Shown: piece by piece, positions 53,101-64,000 of the stretch | Layout of the letters: each line of letters begins with the position of its first letter | How positions within the stretch are numbered: position 1 is the stretch's first letter | Position numbers and translations under genes: made by a program | From: Bactericera cockerelli | Taxonomy: Eukaryota; Arthropoda; Insecta; Hemiptera; Triozidae | Length of the DNA: 64,000 nucleotides | Assembly (NCBI GenBank): GCA_024516035.1 | Contig: CM044957.1 | Coordinates: 46,854,300-46,918,299, forward strand | Reading direction: 5' to 3' | Notes under the pieces: generated by a model | What the model was told of the DNA's origin: nothing | The model's database searches: none | The model's input: only the letters and a program-made list of their open reading frames with translations

Positions 53101-56100
53101 AGATAAGGCTAATTTTTATTGTAGGTAGAACTCTACATTTAATTAAAAGTCGTACACTTCTTTTTTCAAGGAAGTCCTTGTCTTCTAAAGGCAATATCTC
53201 AAAACTGAACCGGTCAATTACGGTTACATGAATACTCCCTTACCCAAGACTATGTTCATTTTAAAAAAATAGACCGTATGTGTGCACAACGAATGGTTTG
53301 CCTAGGGCAGTGTTTTTAAAGTTCGATTACCGCTATTCTTACTCCTTCGTAAGAGTTGCTGTTTCTAAAGGCAATATCTTAAAACTGAACCGTTCCTTCT
53401 TGTTTTTCACGAAGAAATATCAAATATTAAAGTAGTACAGGAATGGTTTGCCTACGGCAGTGTAAAAAAAACTTATTTAGCTCTGAAAAGATAAGCCTAA
53501 TTTTTATTGTAGGTAGAACTCTACATTGTAATTAAAAGTCGTACACTTCTTTTTTCAAGGAAGTCCTTGTCTTCTACAGGCAATATCTCAAAACTGAACC
53601 GATCGATTACGGTTAAATAAATATATTTCATACCCAAGACTATGTTTATTAAAAAAAATAGACCGTATGTGTGCACAACGAATGGTTTGCCTAGGGCAGT
53701 GTTGTAAAGTTCGATTACCGCTAAACTCATTTATTGCGTAAGAGTTGGTGTTTCTACAGGCAATAGCTTAACACTGAACGGGTCGTTTTTAAAATGATTT
53801 AAAATAGTTATTGCCCAAGACTATGTCCATTAAAAATAAAAGACTGTATTGTGCACAACGAACGATTTGCCTTGGGCAGTGACTTGAATTTTGAACTGCG
53901 CAATACAAGTTTTCGTGTGAGAGTTGGTCTTCAACAGCCAATATCTCATAAACTGAACCAGTCAATTACGCTTAAATGAATATTCCGCTTACCAAGATAT
54001 GTTCAGTTTAAAAAAATAGACCGTATGTGTGCACAACGAATGGTTTGCCTAGGGCAGTGTTGTAAATATTTAATACCATGTGCTGTACATTCTTTCAAGG
54101 AAGAGCTTGCCTTCTACAGGCAATGTCTCAAAACTGAAACGGTCAATTACGGTTACATGAATGTTCCCCTTACCCAAGACTATGTTCATTTTAAAAAAAT
54201 AGACCGTATGTGTGCACAACGAATGGTTTGCCTAGGGCAGTGTTGTAAAGTTCGATTACCGCTAAACTCATTATTGCGTAAGAGTTGGTGTTTCTACAGG
54301 CAATAGCTTAACACTGAACGGGTCGTTTTTAAAATGATTAAATAGTTTATGCCAAGACTATGTCCATTAAAAATAAGAAGACTGTATATTGCACAACGAA
54401 CGATTTGCCTTGGGCAGTGACTTGAATTTTGAACTGCGCAATACAAGTTTTCGTGTGAGAGTTGGTCTTCAACAGCCAATATCTCAAAACTGAACCAGTC
54501 AATTACGCTTAAATGAATTTCCGCTTACCCAAGACTATGTTCAGTTTAAAAAAAATAGACCGTATGTGTGCACAACGAATGGTTTGCCTAGGGCAGTGTT
54601 GTAAATATTAATACCATGTGCTGTACATTCTTTCAGAAGAGCTTGCCTTCTACAGGCAATGTCTCAAAACTGAACCGGTCAATACGGTTACATGAATGTT
54701 CCCTTACCCAAGACTATGTTCATTTTAAAAAAATAGACCGTATGTGTGCACAACGAATGGTTTGCCTAGGGCAGTGTTTAAAGTTCGATTACGCTAAACT
54801 CATTATTGCGTAAGAGTTGGTGTTTCTACAGGCAATATCTTAAAACTGAACCGGTCGTTTTTAAAATGATTAAATATTGTATTGCCCAGACTATGTCATT
54901 AAAATAAGAAGACTGTATATGTGCACAACGAACGATTTGCCTTGGGCAGTGACTTGAATTTTGAATGCGCAATTACATTTTCGTGTGAGAGTTGGTCTTC
55001 TACAGGCAATATCTCAAAACTGAACCGGTCAATTACGGTTACATGAATACTCCCCTTACCCAAGACTATGTTCATTTTAAAAAAATAGACCGTATGTGTG
55101 CACAACGAATGGTTTGCCTAGGGCAGTGTTTTAAAGTTTGATTACCGCTATTCTTACTCCTTCGTAAGAGTTGCTGTTTCTAAAGGCAATATCTTAAAAC
55201 TGAACCGTTCCTTCTTGTTTTTCACGAAGAAATATCAAATATTAAAGTATTACAGGAATTGTTTGCCTATGGCAGTGTAAAAAAACCTTATTTAGCTCTG
55301 AAAAGATAAGCCTAATTTTTATTGTAGGTAGAACTCTACATTGTAATTAAAAGTCGTACACTTCTTTTTTCTAGGAAGTCCTTGTCTTCTACAGGCAATA
55401 TCTCAAAACTGAACCGATCGATTACGGTTAAATAAATATATTTCATACCCAAGACTATGTTTATTAAAAAAAAATAGACCGTATGTGTGCACAACGAATG
55501 GTTTGCCTAGGGCAGTGTTGTAAAGTTCGATTACCGCTAAACTCATTATTGCGTAAGAGTTGGTGTTTCTACAGGCAATATCTTAAAACTGAACCGGTCG
55601 TTTTTAAAATGATTAAAATAGTTGTTGCCCAAGACTATGTCCATTAAAAATAAGAAGACTGTATATGTGCACAACGAACGATTTGCCTTGGGCAGTGACT
55701 TGAATTTTGAACTGCGCAATACAAGTTTTCGTGTGAGAGTTGGTCTTCAACAGTCAATATCTCAAAACTGAACCGGTCAATTACGGTTAAATGAATATTC
55801 CGCTTACCCAGGACTATGTTCATTTTAAAAAAATAGACCGTATTGTGCACACGAATGGTTTGCCTAGGGCAGTGTTGTAAATATTTAATACCATGTGCTG
55901 TACATTCTTTCAAGGAAGAGCTTGTCTTCTACAGGCAATATCTCAAAACTGAACCGGTCAATTACGGTTACATGAATACTCCCCTTACCCAAGACTATGT
56001 TCATTTTAAAAAAATAGACCGTATGTGTGCACAACGAATGGTTTGCCTAGGGCAGTGTTTTAAAGTTCGATTACCGCTATTCTTACTCCTTCGTAAGAGT

Positions 56101-59100
56101 TGCTGTTTCTAAAGGCAATATCTTAAAACTGAACCGTTCCTTCTTGTTTTTCACGAAGAAATATCAAATATTAAAGTATTACAGGAATTGTTTGCCTATG
56201 GCAGTGTAAAAAAACCTTATTTAGCTCTGAAAAGATAAGCCTAATTTTTATTGTAGGTAGAACTCTACATTGTAATTAAAAGTCGTACACTTCTTTTTTC
56301 AAGGAAGTCCTTGTCTTCTACAGGCAATATCTCAAAACTGAACCGATCGATTACGGTTAAATAAATATATTTCATACCCAAGACTATGTTTATTAAAAAA
56401 AATAGACCGTATGTGTGCACAACGAATGGTTTGCCTAGGGCAGTGTTGTAAAGTTCGATTACCGCTAAACTCATTATTGCGTAAGAGTTGGTGTTTCTAC
56501 AGGCAATATCTTAAAACTGAACCGGTCGTTTTTAAAATGATTAAAATAGTTGTTGCCCAAGACTATGTCCATTAAAAATAAGAAGACTGTATATGTGCAC
56601 AACGAACGATTTGCCTTGGGCAGTGACTTGAATTTTGAACTGCGCAATACAAGTTTTCGTGTGAGAGTTGGTCTTCAACAGTCAATATCTCAAATCTGAA
56701 CCGGTCAATTACGGTTAAATGAATATTCCGCTTACCAGGACTATGTTCATTTTAAAAAAATAGACCGTATGTGTGCACAACGAATGGTTTGCCTAGGGCA
56801 GTGTTGTAAATATTTAATACCATGTGCTGTACATTCTTTCAAGGAAGAGCTTGTCTTCTACAGGCAATATCTCAAAACTGAACCGGTCAATTACGGTTAC
56901 ATGAATACTCCCCTTACCCAAGACTATGTTCATTTTAAAAAAATAGACCGTATGTGTGCACAACGAATGGTTTGCCTAGGGCAGTGTTTTAAAGTTCGAT
57001 TACCGCTATTCTTACTCCTTCGTAAGAGTTGCTGTTTCTAAAGGCAATATCTTAAAACTGAACCGTTCCTTCTTGTTTTTTCACGAAGAAATATCAAATA
57101 TTGAAGTATTACAGGATTTGTTTGTTTATGGCAGTGTAAAAAAAACCTTATTTAGCTCTGAAAAGATAAGCCTAATTTTTATTGTAGGTAGAACTCTACA
57201 TTGTAATTAAAAGTCGTACACTTCTTTTTTCAAGGAAGTCCTTGTCTTCTACAGGCAATATCTCAAAACTGAACCGATCGATTACGGTTAAATAAATATA
57301 TTTCATACCCAAGACTATGTTTATTAAAAAAAAATAGACCGTATGTGTGCACAACGAATGGTTTGCCTAGGGCAGTGTTGTAAAGTTCGATTACCGCTAA
57401 ACTCATTATTGCGTAAGAGTTGGTGTTTCTACAGGCAATATCTTAAAACTGAACCGGTCGTTTTTAAAATGATTAAAATAGTTATTGCCCAAGACTGTGT
57501 CCATTAAAAATAAGAAGACTGTATATGTGCACAACGAACGATTTGCCTTGGGCAGTGACTTGAATTTTGAACTGCGCAATACAAGTTTTCGTGTGAGAGT
57601 TGGTCTTCTACAGGCAATATCTCAAAACTGAACCGGTCAATTACGGTTAAATGAATATTCCGCTTACCCAAGACTATGTTCATTTTAAAAAAATAGACCG
57701 TATGTGTGCACATTGAATGGTTTGCCTAGGGCAGTGTTGTAAATATTTAATACCATGTGCTGTACATTCTTTCAAGGAAGAGCTTGTCTTCTACAGGCAA
57801 TATCTCAAAACTGAACCGGTCAATTACGGTTACATGAATACTCCCCTTACTTAAGACTATGTTCATTTTAAAAAAATAGACCGTATGTGTGCACAACGAA
57901 TGGTTTGCCTAGGGCAGGTTTTTAAAGTTCGATTACCGCTATTCTTACTCCTTCGTAAGAGTTGCTGTTTCTAAAGGCAATATCTTAAAACTGAACCGTT
58001 CCTTCTTGTTTTTCACGAAGAAATATCAAATATAAAAGTAGTACAGGAATGGTTTGCCTATGGCAGTGTAAAAAAAACCTTATTTAGCTCTGAAAAGATA
58101 AGCCTAATTTTTATTGTAGGTAGAACTCTACATTGTAATTAAAAGTCGTACACTTCTTTTTTCAAGGAAGTCCTTGTCTTCTACAGGCAAAAGCTCAAAA
58201 CTGAACCGATCGATTACGGTTAAATATAATATATTTCATACCCAAGACTATGTTTATTAAAAAAAAAGTAGACCGTATGTGTGCACAACGAATGGTTTGC
58301 CTAGGGCAGTGTTGTAAAGTTCGATTACCGCTAAACTCATTATTGCGTAAGAGTTGGTGTTTCTACAGGCAATAGCTTAACACTGAACGGGTCGTTTTTA
58401 AAATGATTAAAATAGTTATTGCCCAAGACTATGTCCATTAAAATAAGAAGACTGTATATGTGCACAACGAACGATTTGCCTTGGGCAGTGACTTGAATTT
58501 TGAACTGCGCAATACAAGTTTTCGTGTGAGAGTTGGTCTTCAACAGCCAATATCTCAAAACTGAACCGGTCAATTACGCTTAAATGAATATTCCGCTTAC
58601 CCAAGACTATGTTCAGTTTAAAAAAATAGACCGTATGTGTGCACAACGAATGGTTTGCCTAGGGCAGTGTTGTAAATATTTAATACCATGTGCTGTACAT
58701 TCTTTCAAGGAAGAGCTTGCCTTCTACAGGCAATGTCTCAAAACTGAACCGGTCAATTACGGTTACATGAATGTTCCCCTTACCCAAGACTATGTTCATT
58801 TTAAAAAAATAGACCGTATGTGTGCACAACGAATGGTTTGCCTAGGGCAGTGTTTTAAAGTTCGATTACCGCTAAACTCATTATTGCGTAAGAGTTGGTG
58901 TTTCTACAGGCAATATCTTAAAACTGAACCGGTCGTTTTTAAAATGATTAAAATAGTTATTGCCCAAGACTATGTCCATTAAAAATAAGAAGACTGTATA
59001 TGTGCACAACGAACGATTTGCCTTGGGCAGTGACTTGAATTTTGAACTGCGCAATACAAGTTTTCGTGTGAGAGTTGGTCTTCTACAGGCAATATCTCAA

Positions 59101-62100
59101 AACTGAACCGGTCAATTACGGTTACATGAATACTCCCCTTACCCAAGACTATGTTCATTTTAAAAAAATAGACCGTATGTGTGCACAACGAATGGTTTGC
59201 CTAGGGCAGTGTTTTAAAGTTTCTTACTCCTTCGTAAGAGTTGCTGTTTCTAAAGGCAATATCTTAAAACTGAACCGTTCCTTCTTGTTTTTCACGAAGA
59301 AATATCAAATATTAAAGTATTACAGGAATTTTTTGCCTATGGCAGTGTAAAAAAACCTTATTTAGCTCTGAAAAGATAAGCCTAATTTTTATTGTAGGTA
59401 GAACTCTACATTGTAATTAAAAGTCGTACACTTCTTTTTTCAAGGAAGTCCTTGTCTTCTACAGCAATAGCTCAAAACTGAACCGATCGATTACGGTTAA
59501 ATAAATATATTTCATACCCAAGACTATGTTTATTAAAAAAAAAGTAGACCGTATGTGTGCACAACGAATGGTTTGCCTAGGGCAGTGTTGTAAAGTTCGA
59601 TTACCGCTAAACTCATTATTGCGTAAGAGTTGGTGTTTCTACAGGCAATAGCTTAACACTGAACCGGTCGTTTTTAAAATGATTAAAATAGTTATTGCCC
59701 AAGACTATGTCCATTAAAAATAAGAAGACTGTATATGTGCACAACGAACGATTTGCCTTGGGCAGTGACTTGAATTTTGAACTGCGCAATACAAGTTTTC
59801 GTGTGAGAGTTGGTCTTCAACAGTCAATATCTCAAAAACTGAACCGGTCAATTACGGTTAAATGAATATTCCGCTTACCCAGGACTATGTTCATTTTAAA
59901 AAAATAGACCGTATTTGTGCACAACGAATGGTTTGCCTAGGGCAGTGTTGTAAATATTTAATACCATGTGCTGTACATTCTTTCAAGGAAGAGCTTGTCT
60001 TCTACAGGCAATATCTCAAAACTGAACCGGTCAATTACGGTTACATGAATACTCCCCTTACCCAAGACTATGTTCATTTTAAAAAAATAGACCGTATGTG
60101 TGCACAACGAATGGTTTGCCTAGGGCAGTGTTTTAAAGTTCGATTACCGCTATTCTTACTCCTTCGTAAGAGTTGCTGTTTCTAAAGGCAATATCTTAAA
60201 ACTGAACCGTTCCTTCTTGTTTTTCACGAAGAAATATCAAATATTAAAGTATTACAGGAATTGTTTGCCTATGGCAGTGTAAAAAAAACCTTATTTAGCT
60301 CTGAAAAGATAAGCCTAATTTTTATTGTAGGTAGAACTCTACATTGTAATTAAAAGTCGTACACTTCTTTTTTCAAGGAAGTCCTTGTCTTCTACAGGCA
60401 ATATCTCAAAACTGAACCGATCGATTACGGTTAAATAAATATATTTCATACCCAAGACTATGTTTATTAAAAAAAAATAGACCGTATGTGTGCACAACGA
60501 ATGGTTTGCCTAGGGCAGTGTTGTAAAGTTCGATTACCGCTAAACTCATTATTGCGTAAGAGTTGGTGTTTCTACAGGCAATATCTTAAAACTGAACCGG
60601 TCGTTTTTAAAATGATTAAAATAGTTGTTGCCCAAGACTATGTCCATTAAAAATAAGAAGACTGTATATGTGCACAACGAACGATTTGCCTTGGGCAGTG
60701 ACTTGAATTTTGAACTGCGCAATACAAGTTTTCGTGTGAGAGTTGGTCTTCAACAGTCAATATCTCAAATCTGAACCGGTCAATTACGGTTAAATGAATA
60801 TTCCGCTTACCCAGGACTATGTTCATTTTAAAAAAATAGACCGTATGTGTGCACAACGAATGGTTTGCCTAGGGCAGTGTTGTAAATATTTAATACCATG
60901 TGCTGTACATTCTTTCAAGGAAGAGCTTGTCTTCTACAGGCAATATCTCAAAACTGAACCGGTCAATTACGGTTACATGAATACTCCCCTTACCCAAGAC
61001 TATGTTCATTTTAAAAAAATAGACCGTATGTGTGCACAACGAATGGTTTGCCTAGGGCAGTGTTTTAAAGTTCGATTACCGCTATTCTTACTCCTTCGTA
61101 AGAGTTGCTGTTTCTAAAGGCAATATCTTAAAACTGAACCGTTCCTTCTTGTTTTTCACGAAGAAATATCAAATATTGAAGTATTACAGGATTTGTTTGT
61201 TTATGGCAGTGTAAAAAAACCTTATTTAGCTCTGAAAAGATAAGCCTAATTTTTATTGTAGGTAGAACTCTACATTGTAATTAAAAGTCGTACACTTCTT
61301 TTTTCAAGGAAGTCCTTGTCTTCTACAGGCAATATCTCAAAACTGAACCGATCGATTACGGTTAAATAAATATATTTCATACCCAAGACTATGTTTATTA
61401 AAAAAAAATAGACCGTATGTGTGCACAACGAATGGTTTGCCTAGGGCAGTGTTGTAAAGTTCGATTACCGCTAAACTCATTATTGCGTAAGAGTTGGTGT
61501 TTCTACAGGCAATATCTTAAAACTGAACCGGTCGTTTTTAAAATGATTAAAATAGTTATTGCCCAAGACTGTGTCCATTAAAATAAGAAGACTGTATATG
61601 TGCACAACGAACGATTTGCCTTGGGCAGTGACTTGAATTTTGAACTGCGCAATACAAGTTTTCGTGTGAGAGTTGGTCTTCTACAGGCAATATCTCAAAA
61701 CTGAACCGGTCAATTACGGTTAAATGAATATTCCGCTTACCCAAGACTATGTTCATTTTAAAAAAATAGACCGTATGTGTGCACATTGAATGGTTTGCCT
61801 AGGGCAGTGTTGTAAATATTTAATACCATGTGCTGTACATTCTTTCAAGGAAGAGCTTGTCTTCTACAGGCAATATCTCAAAACTGAACCGGTCAATTAC
61901 GGTTACATGAATACTCCCCTTACTTAAGACTATGTTCATTTTAAAAAAATAGACCGTATGTGTGCACAACGAATGGTTTGCCTAGGGCAGTGTTTTAAAG
62001 TTCGATTACCGCTATTCTTACTCCTTCGTAAGAGTTGCTGTTTCTAAAGGCAATATCTTAAAACTGAACCGTTCCTTCTTGTTTTTCACGAAGAAATATC

Positions 62101-64000
62101 AAATATAAAAGTAGTACAGGAATGGTTTGCCTATGGCAGTGTAAAAAAACCTTATTTAGCTCTGAAAAGATAAGCCTAATTTTTATTGTAGGTAGAACTC
62201 TACATTGTAATTAAAAGTCGTACACTTCTTTTTTCAAGGAAGTCCTTGTCTTCTACAGGCAAAAGCTCAAAACTGAACCGATCGATTACGGTTAAATAAA
62301 TATATTTCATACCCAAGACTATGTTTATTAAAAAAAAAGTAGACCGTATGTGTGCACAACGAATGGTTTGCCTAGGGCAGTGTTGTAAAGTTCGATTACC
62401 GCTAAACTCATTATTGCGTAAGAGTTGGTGTTTCTACAGGCAATAGCTTAACACTGAACGGGTCGTTTTTAAAATGATTAAAATAGTTATTGCCCAAGAC
62501 TATGTCCATTAAAAATAAGAAGACTGTATATGTGCACAACGAACGATTTGCCTTGGGCAGTGACTTGAATTTTGAACTGCGCAATACAAGTTTTCGTGTG
62601 AGAGTTGGTCTTCAACAGCCAATATCTCAAAACTGAACCGGTCAATTACGCTTAAATGAATATTCCGCTTACCCAAGACTATGTTCAGTTTAAAAAAATA
62701 GACCGTATGTGTGCACAACGAATGGTTTGCCTAGGGCAGTGTTGTAAATATTTAATACCATGTGCTGTACATTCTTTCAAGGAAGAGCTTGCCTTCTACA
62801 GGCAATGTCTCAAAACTGAACCGGTCAATTACGGTTACATGAATGTTCCCCTTACCCAAGACTATGTTCATTTTAAAAAAATAGACCGTATGTGTGCACA
62901 ACGAATGGTTTGCCTAGGGCAGTGTTTTAAAGTTCGATTACCGCTAAACTCATTATTGCGTAAGAGTTGGTGTTTCTACAGGCAATATCTTAAAACTGAA
63001 CCGGTCGTTTTTAAAATGATTAAAATAGTTATTGCCCAAGACTATGTCCATTAAAAATAAGAAGACTGTATATGTGCACAACGAACGATTTGCCTTGGGC
63101 AGTGACTTGAATTTTGAACTGCGCAATACAAGTTTTCGTGTGAGAGTTGGTCTTCTACAGGCAATATCTCAAAACTGAACCGGTCAATTACGGTTACATG
63201 AATACTCCCCTTACCCAAGACTATGTTCATTTTAAAAAAATAGACCGTATGTGTGCACAACGAATGGTTTGCCTAGGGCAGTGTTTTAAAGTTTCTTACT
63301 CCTTCGTAAGAGTTGCTGTTTCTAAAGGCAATATCTTAAAACTGAACCGTTCCTTCTTGTTTTTCACGAAGAAATATCAAATATTAAAGTATTACAGGAA
63401 TTTTTTGCCTATGGCAGTGTAAAAAAAACCTTATTTAGCTCTGAAAAGATAAGCCTAATTTTTATTGTAGGTAGAACTCTACATTGTAATTAAAAGTCGT
63501 ACACTTCTTTTTTCAAGGAAGTCCTTGTCTTCTACAGGCAATAGCTCAAAACTGAACCGATCGATTACGGTTAAATAAATATATTTCATACCCAAGACTA
63601 TGTTTATTAAAAAAAAAGTAGACCGTATGTGTGCACAACGAATGGTTTGCCTAGGGCAGTGTTGTAAAGTTCGATTACCGCTAAACTCATTATTGCGTAA
63701 GAGTTGGTGTTTCTACAGGCAATAGCTTAACACTGAACCGGTCGTTTTTAAAATGATTAAAATAGTTATTGCCCAAGACTATGTCCATTAAAAATAAGAA
63801 GACTGTATATGTGCACAACGAACGATTTGCCTTGGGCAGTGACTTGAATTTTGAACTGCGCAATACAAGTTTTCGTGTGAGAGTTGGTCTTCAACAGCCA
63901 ATATCTCAAAACTGAACCGGTCAATTACGCTTAAATGAATATTCCGCTTACCCAAGACTATGTTCAGTTTAAAAAAATAGACCGTATGTGTGCACAACGA
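50128..64000 (-). repeat. Right arm: same higher-order tandem array, inverted, truncated by the window
   Basis: Monomers are the reverse complement of the left arm (GAATGGTTTGCCTAGGGCAG and CAATATCTCAAAACTGAACC). The array keeps the unit of about 930 bp through nearly 14 kb. A stretch at 52000-52900 and another at 53770-55000 carry many single-base deletions, while the last 8 kb is very uniform. Confidence 0.93.
55650..63800. repeat. Tandem 4.07-kb segmental duplication within the right arm
   Basis: Diagnostic variants recur about 4.05-4.07 kb apart: GTGCACATTGAATGG at 57706 and 61779, the short AAAGTTTCTTACTCC junction at 59217 and 63290, and the CAGTTTAAAAAAATAGACC variant at 58615 and 62687. 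Confidence 0.85.

Larger units (their letters stand above)
30945..64000. mobile_element. Giant fold-back MULE-type transposon; right end beyond the window
   Basis: Two arms of the same tandem repeat family lie in opposite orientation (left 30945-38565, right 50128-64000 and onward) around a unique core with a MULE transposase and a second ORF, both on the minus strand. Arm monomers are marked by CACTGCCCTAGGCAAACCAT and GGTTCAGTTTTGAGATATTG. Long inverted arms built from tandem repeats around a Mutator-like coding core are the hallmark of Drosophila Foldback/NOF. The outer left border is approximate because edge monomers decay gradually; no target-site duplication can be checked. Confidence 0.7.

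Noticed and set aside
58584..58982. 132-codon frames in the repeat arms as genes
   Set aside because: They are repeated in every unit, broken by frequent indels and show no domain; kept only as an observation.

Overview
The window is nuclear DNA from an animal, most likely an insect. It has split genes with GT-AG introns, dense tRNA-derived SINEs, MITEs, Helitron ends and piggyBac-type TTAA elements. A hemipteran is a guess from the repeat style, not something the sequence proves. All host genes recognised lie on the minus strand.

Positions 1-7405 hold the first four exons of a secreted or membrane-anchored X-prolyl aminopeptidase (XPNPEP2-like). It starts with a signal peptide at 7405 and runs off the left edge. 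Positions 7406-13731 are intergenic and repeat-rich. They include a 3.35-kb fold-back DNA transposon (8884-12238) with 1-kb inverted repeats, itself hit by a SINE and a MITE.

Positions 13732-29887 hold a complete 16-exon gene for the nucleolar DEAD-box helicase DDX27. The spliced frame is 2385 nt (794 aa plus stop) and every junction keeps phase. A 5'-truncated LINE sits about 60 bp upstream of its ATG.

From about 30.95 kb to the right edge (more than 33 kb) the window appears to be one giant fold-back element. A left arm of tandem repeats (30.95-38.56 kb) and a right arm of the same repeats in inverted orientation (50.13-64.0 kb, continuing past the window) enclose a unique core. The core carries a 1193-aa MULE-type transposase with DDE residues, an N-terminal Cys/His region, a C-terminal Ulp1/C48 protease domain and a PHD finger. 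Just upstream is a second ORF with perfect 22-aa repeats that overlaps the transposase start. The arms are higher-order repeats: a unit of about 930 bp made of five monomers (about 183, 179, 180, 241 and 150 bp). The layout recalls the Drosophila Foldback/NOF elements but on a much larger scale.

The second unusual theme is at the host exon edges. In both genes a splice-acceptor junction has been amplified into an intronic minisatellite: 8 x 41 bp in the aminopeptidase and 11 x 49 bp in DDX27. DDX27 also has extra copies of two exon-end/donor junctions, and one exon is bracketed by 120-bp direct repeats.
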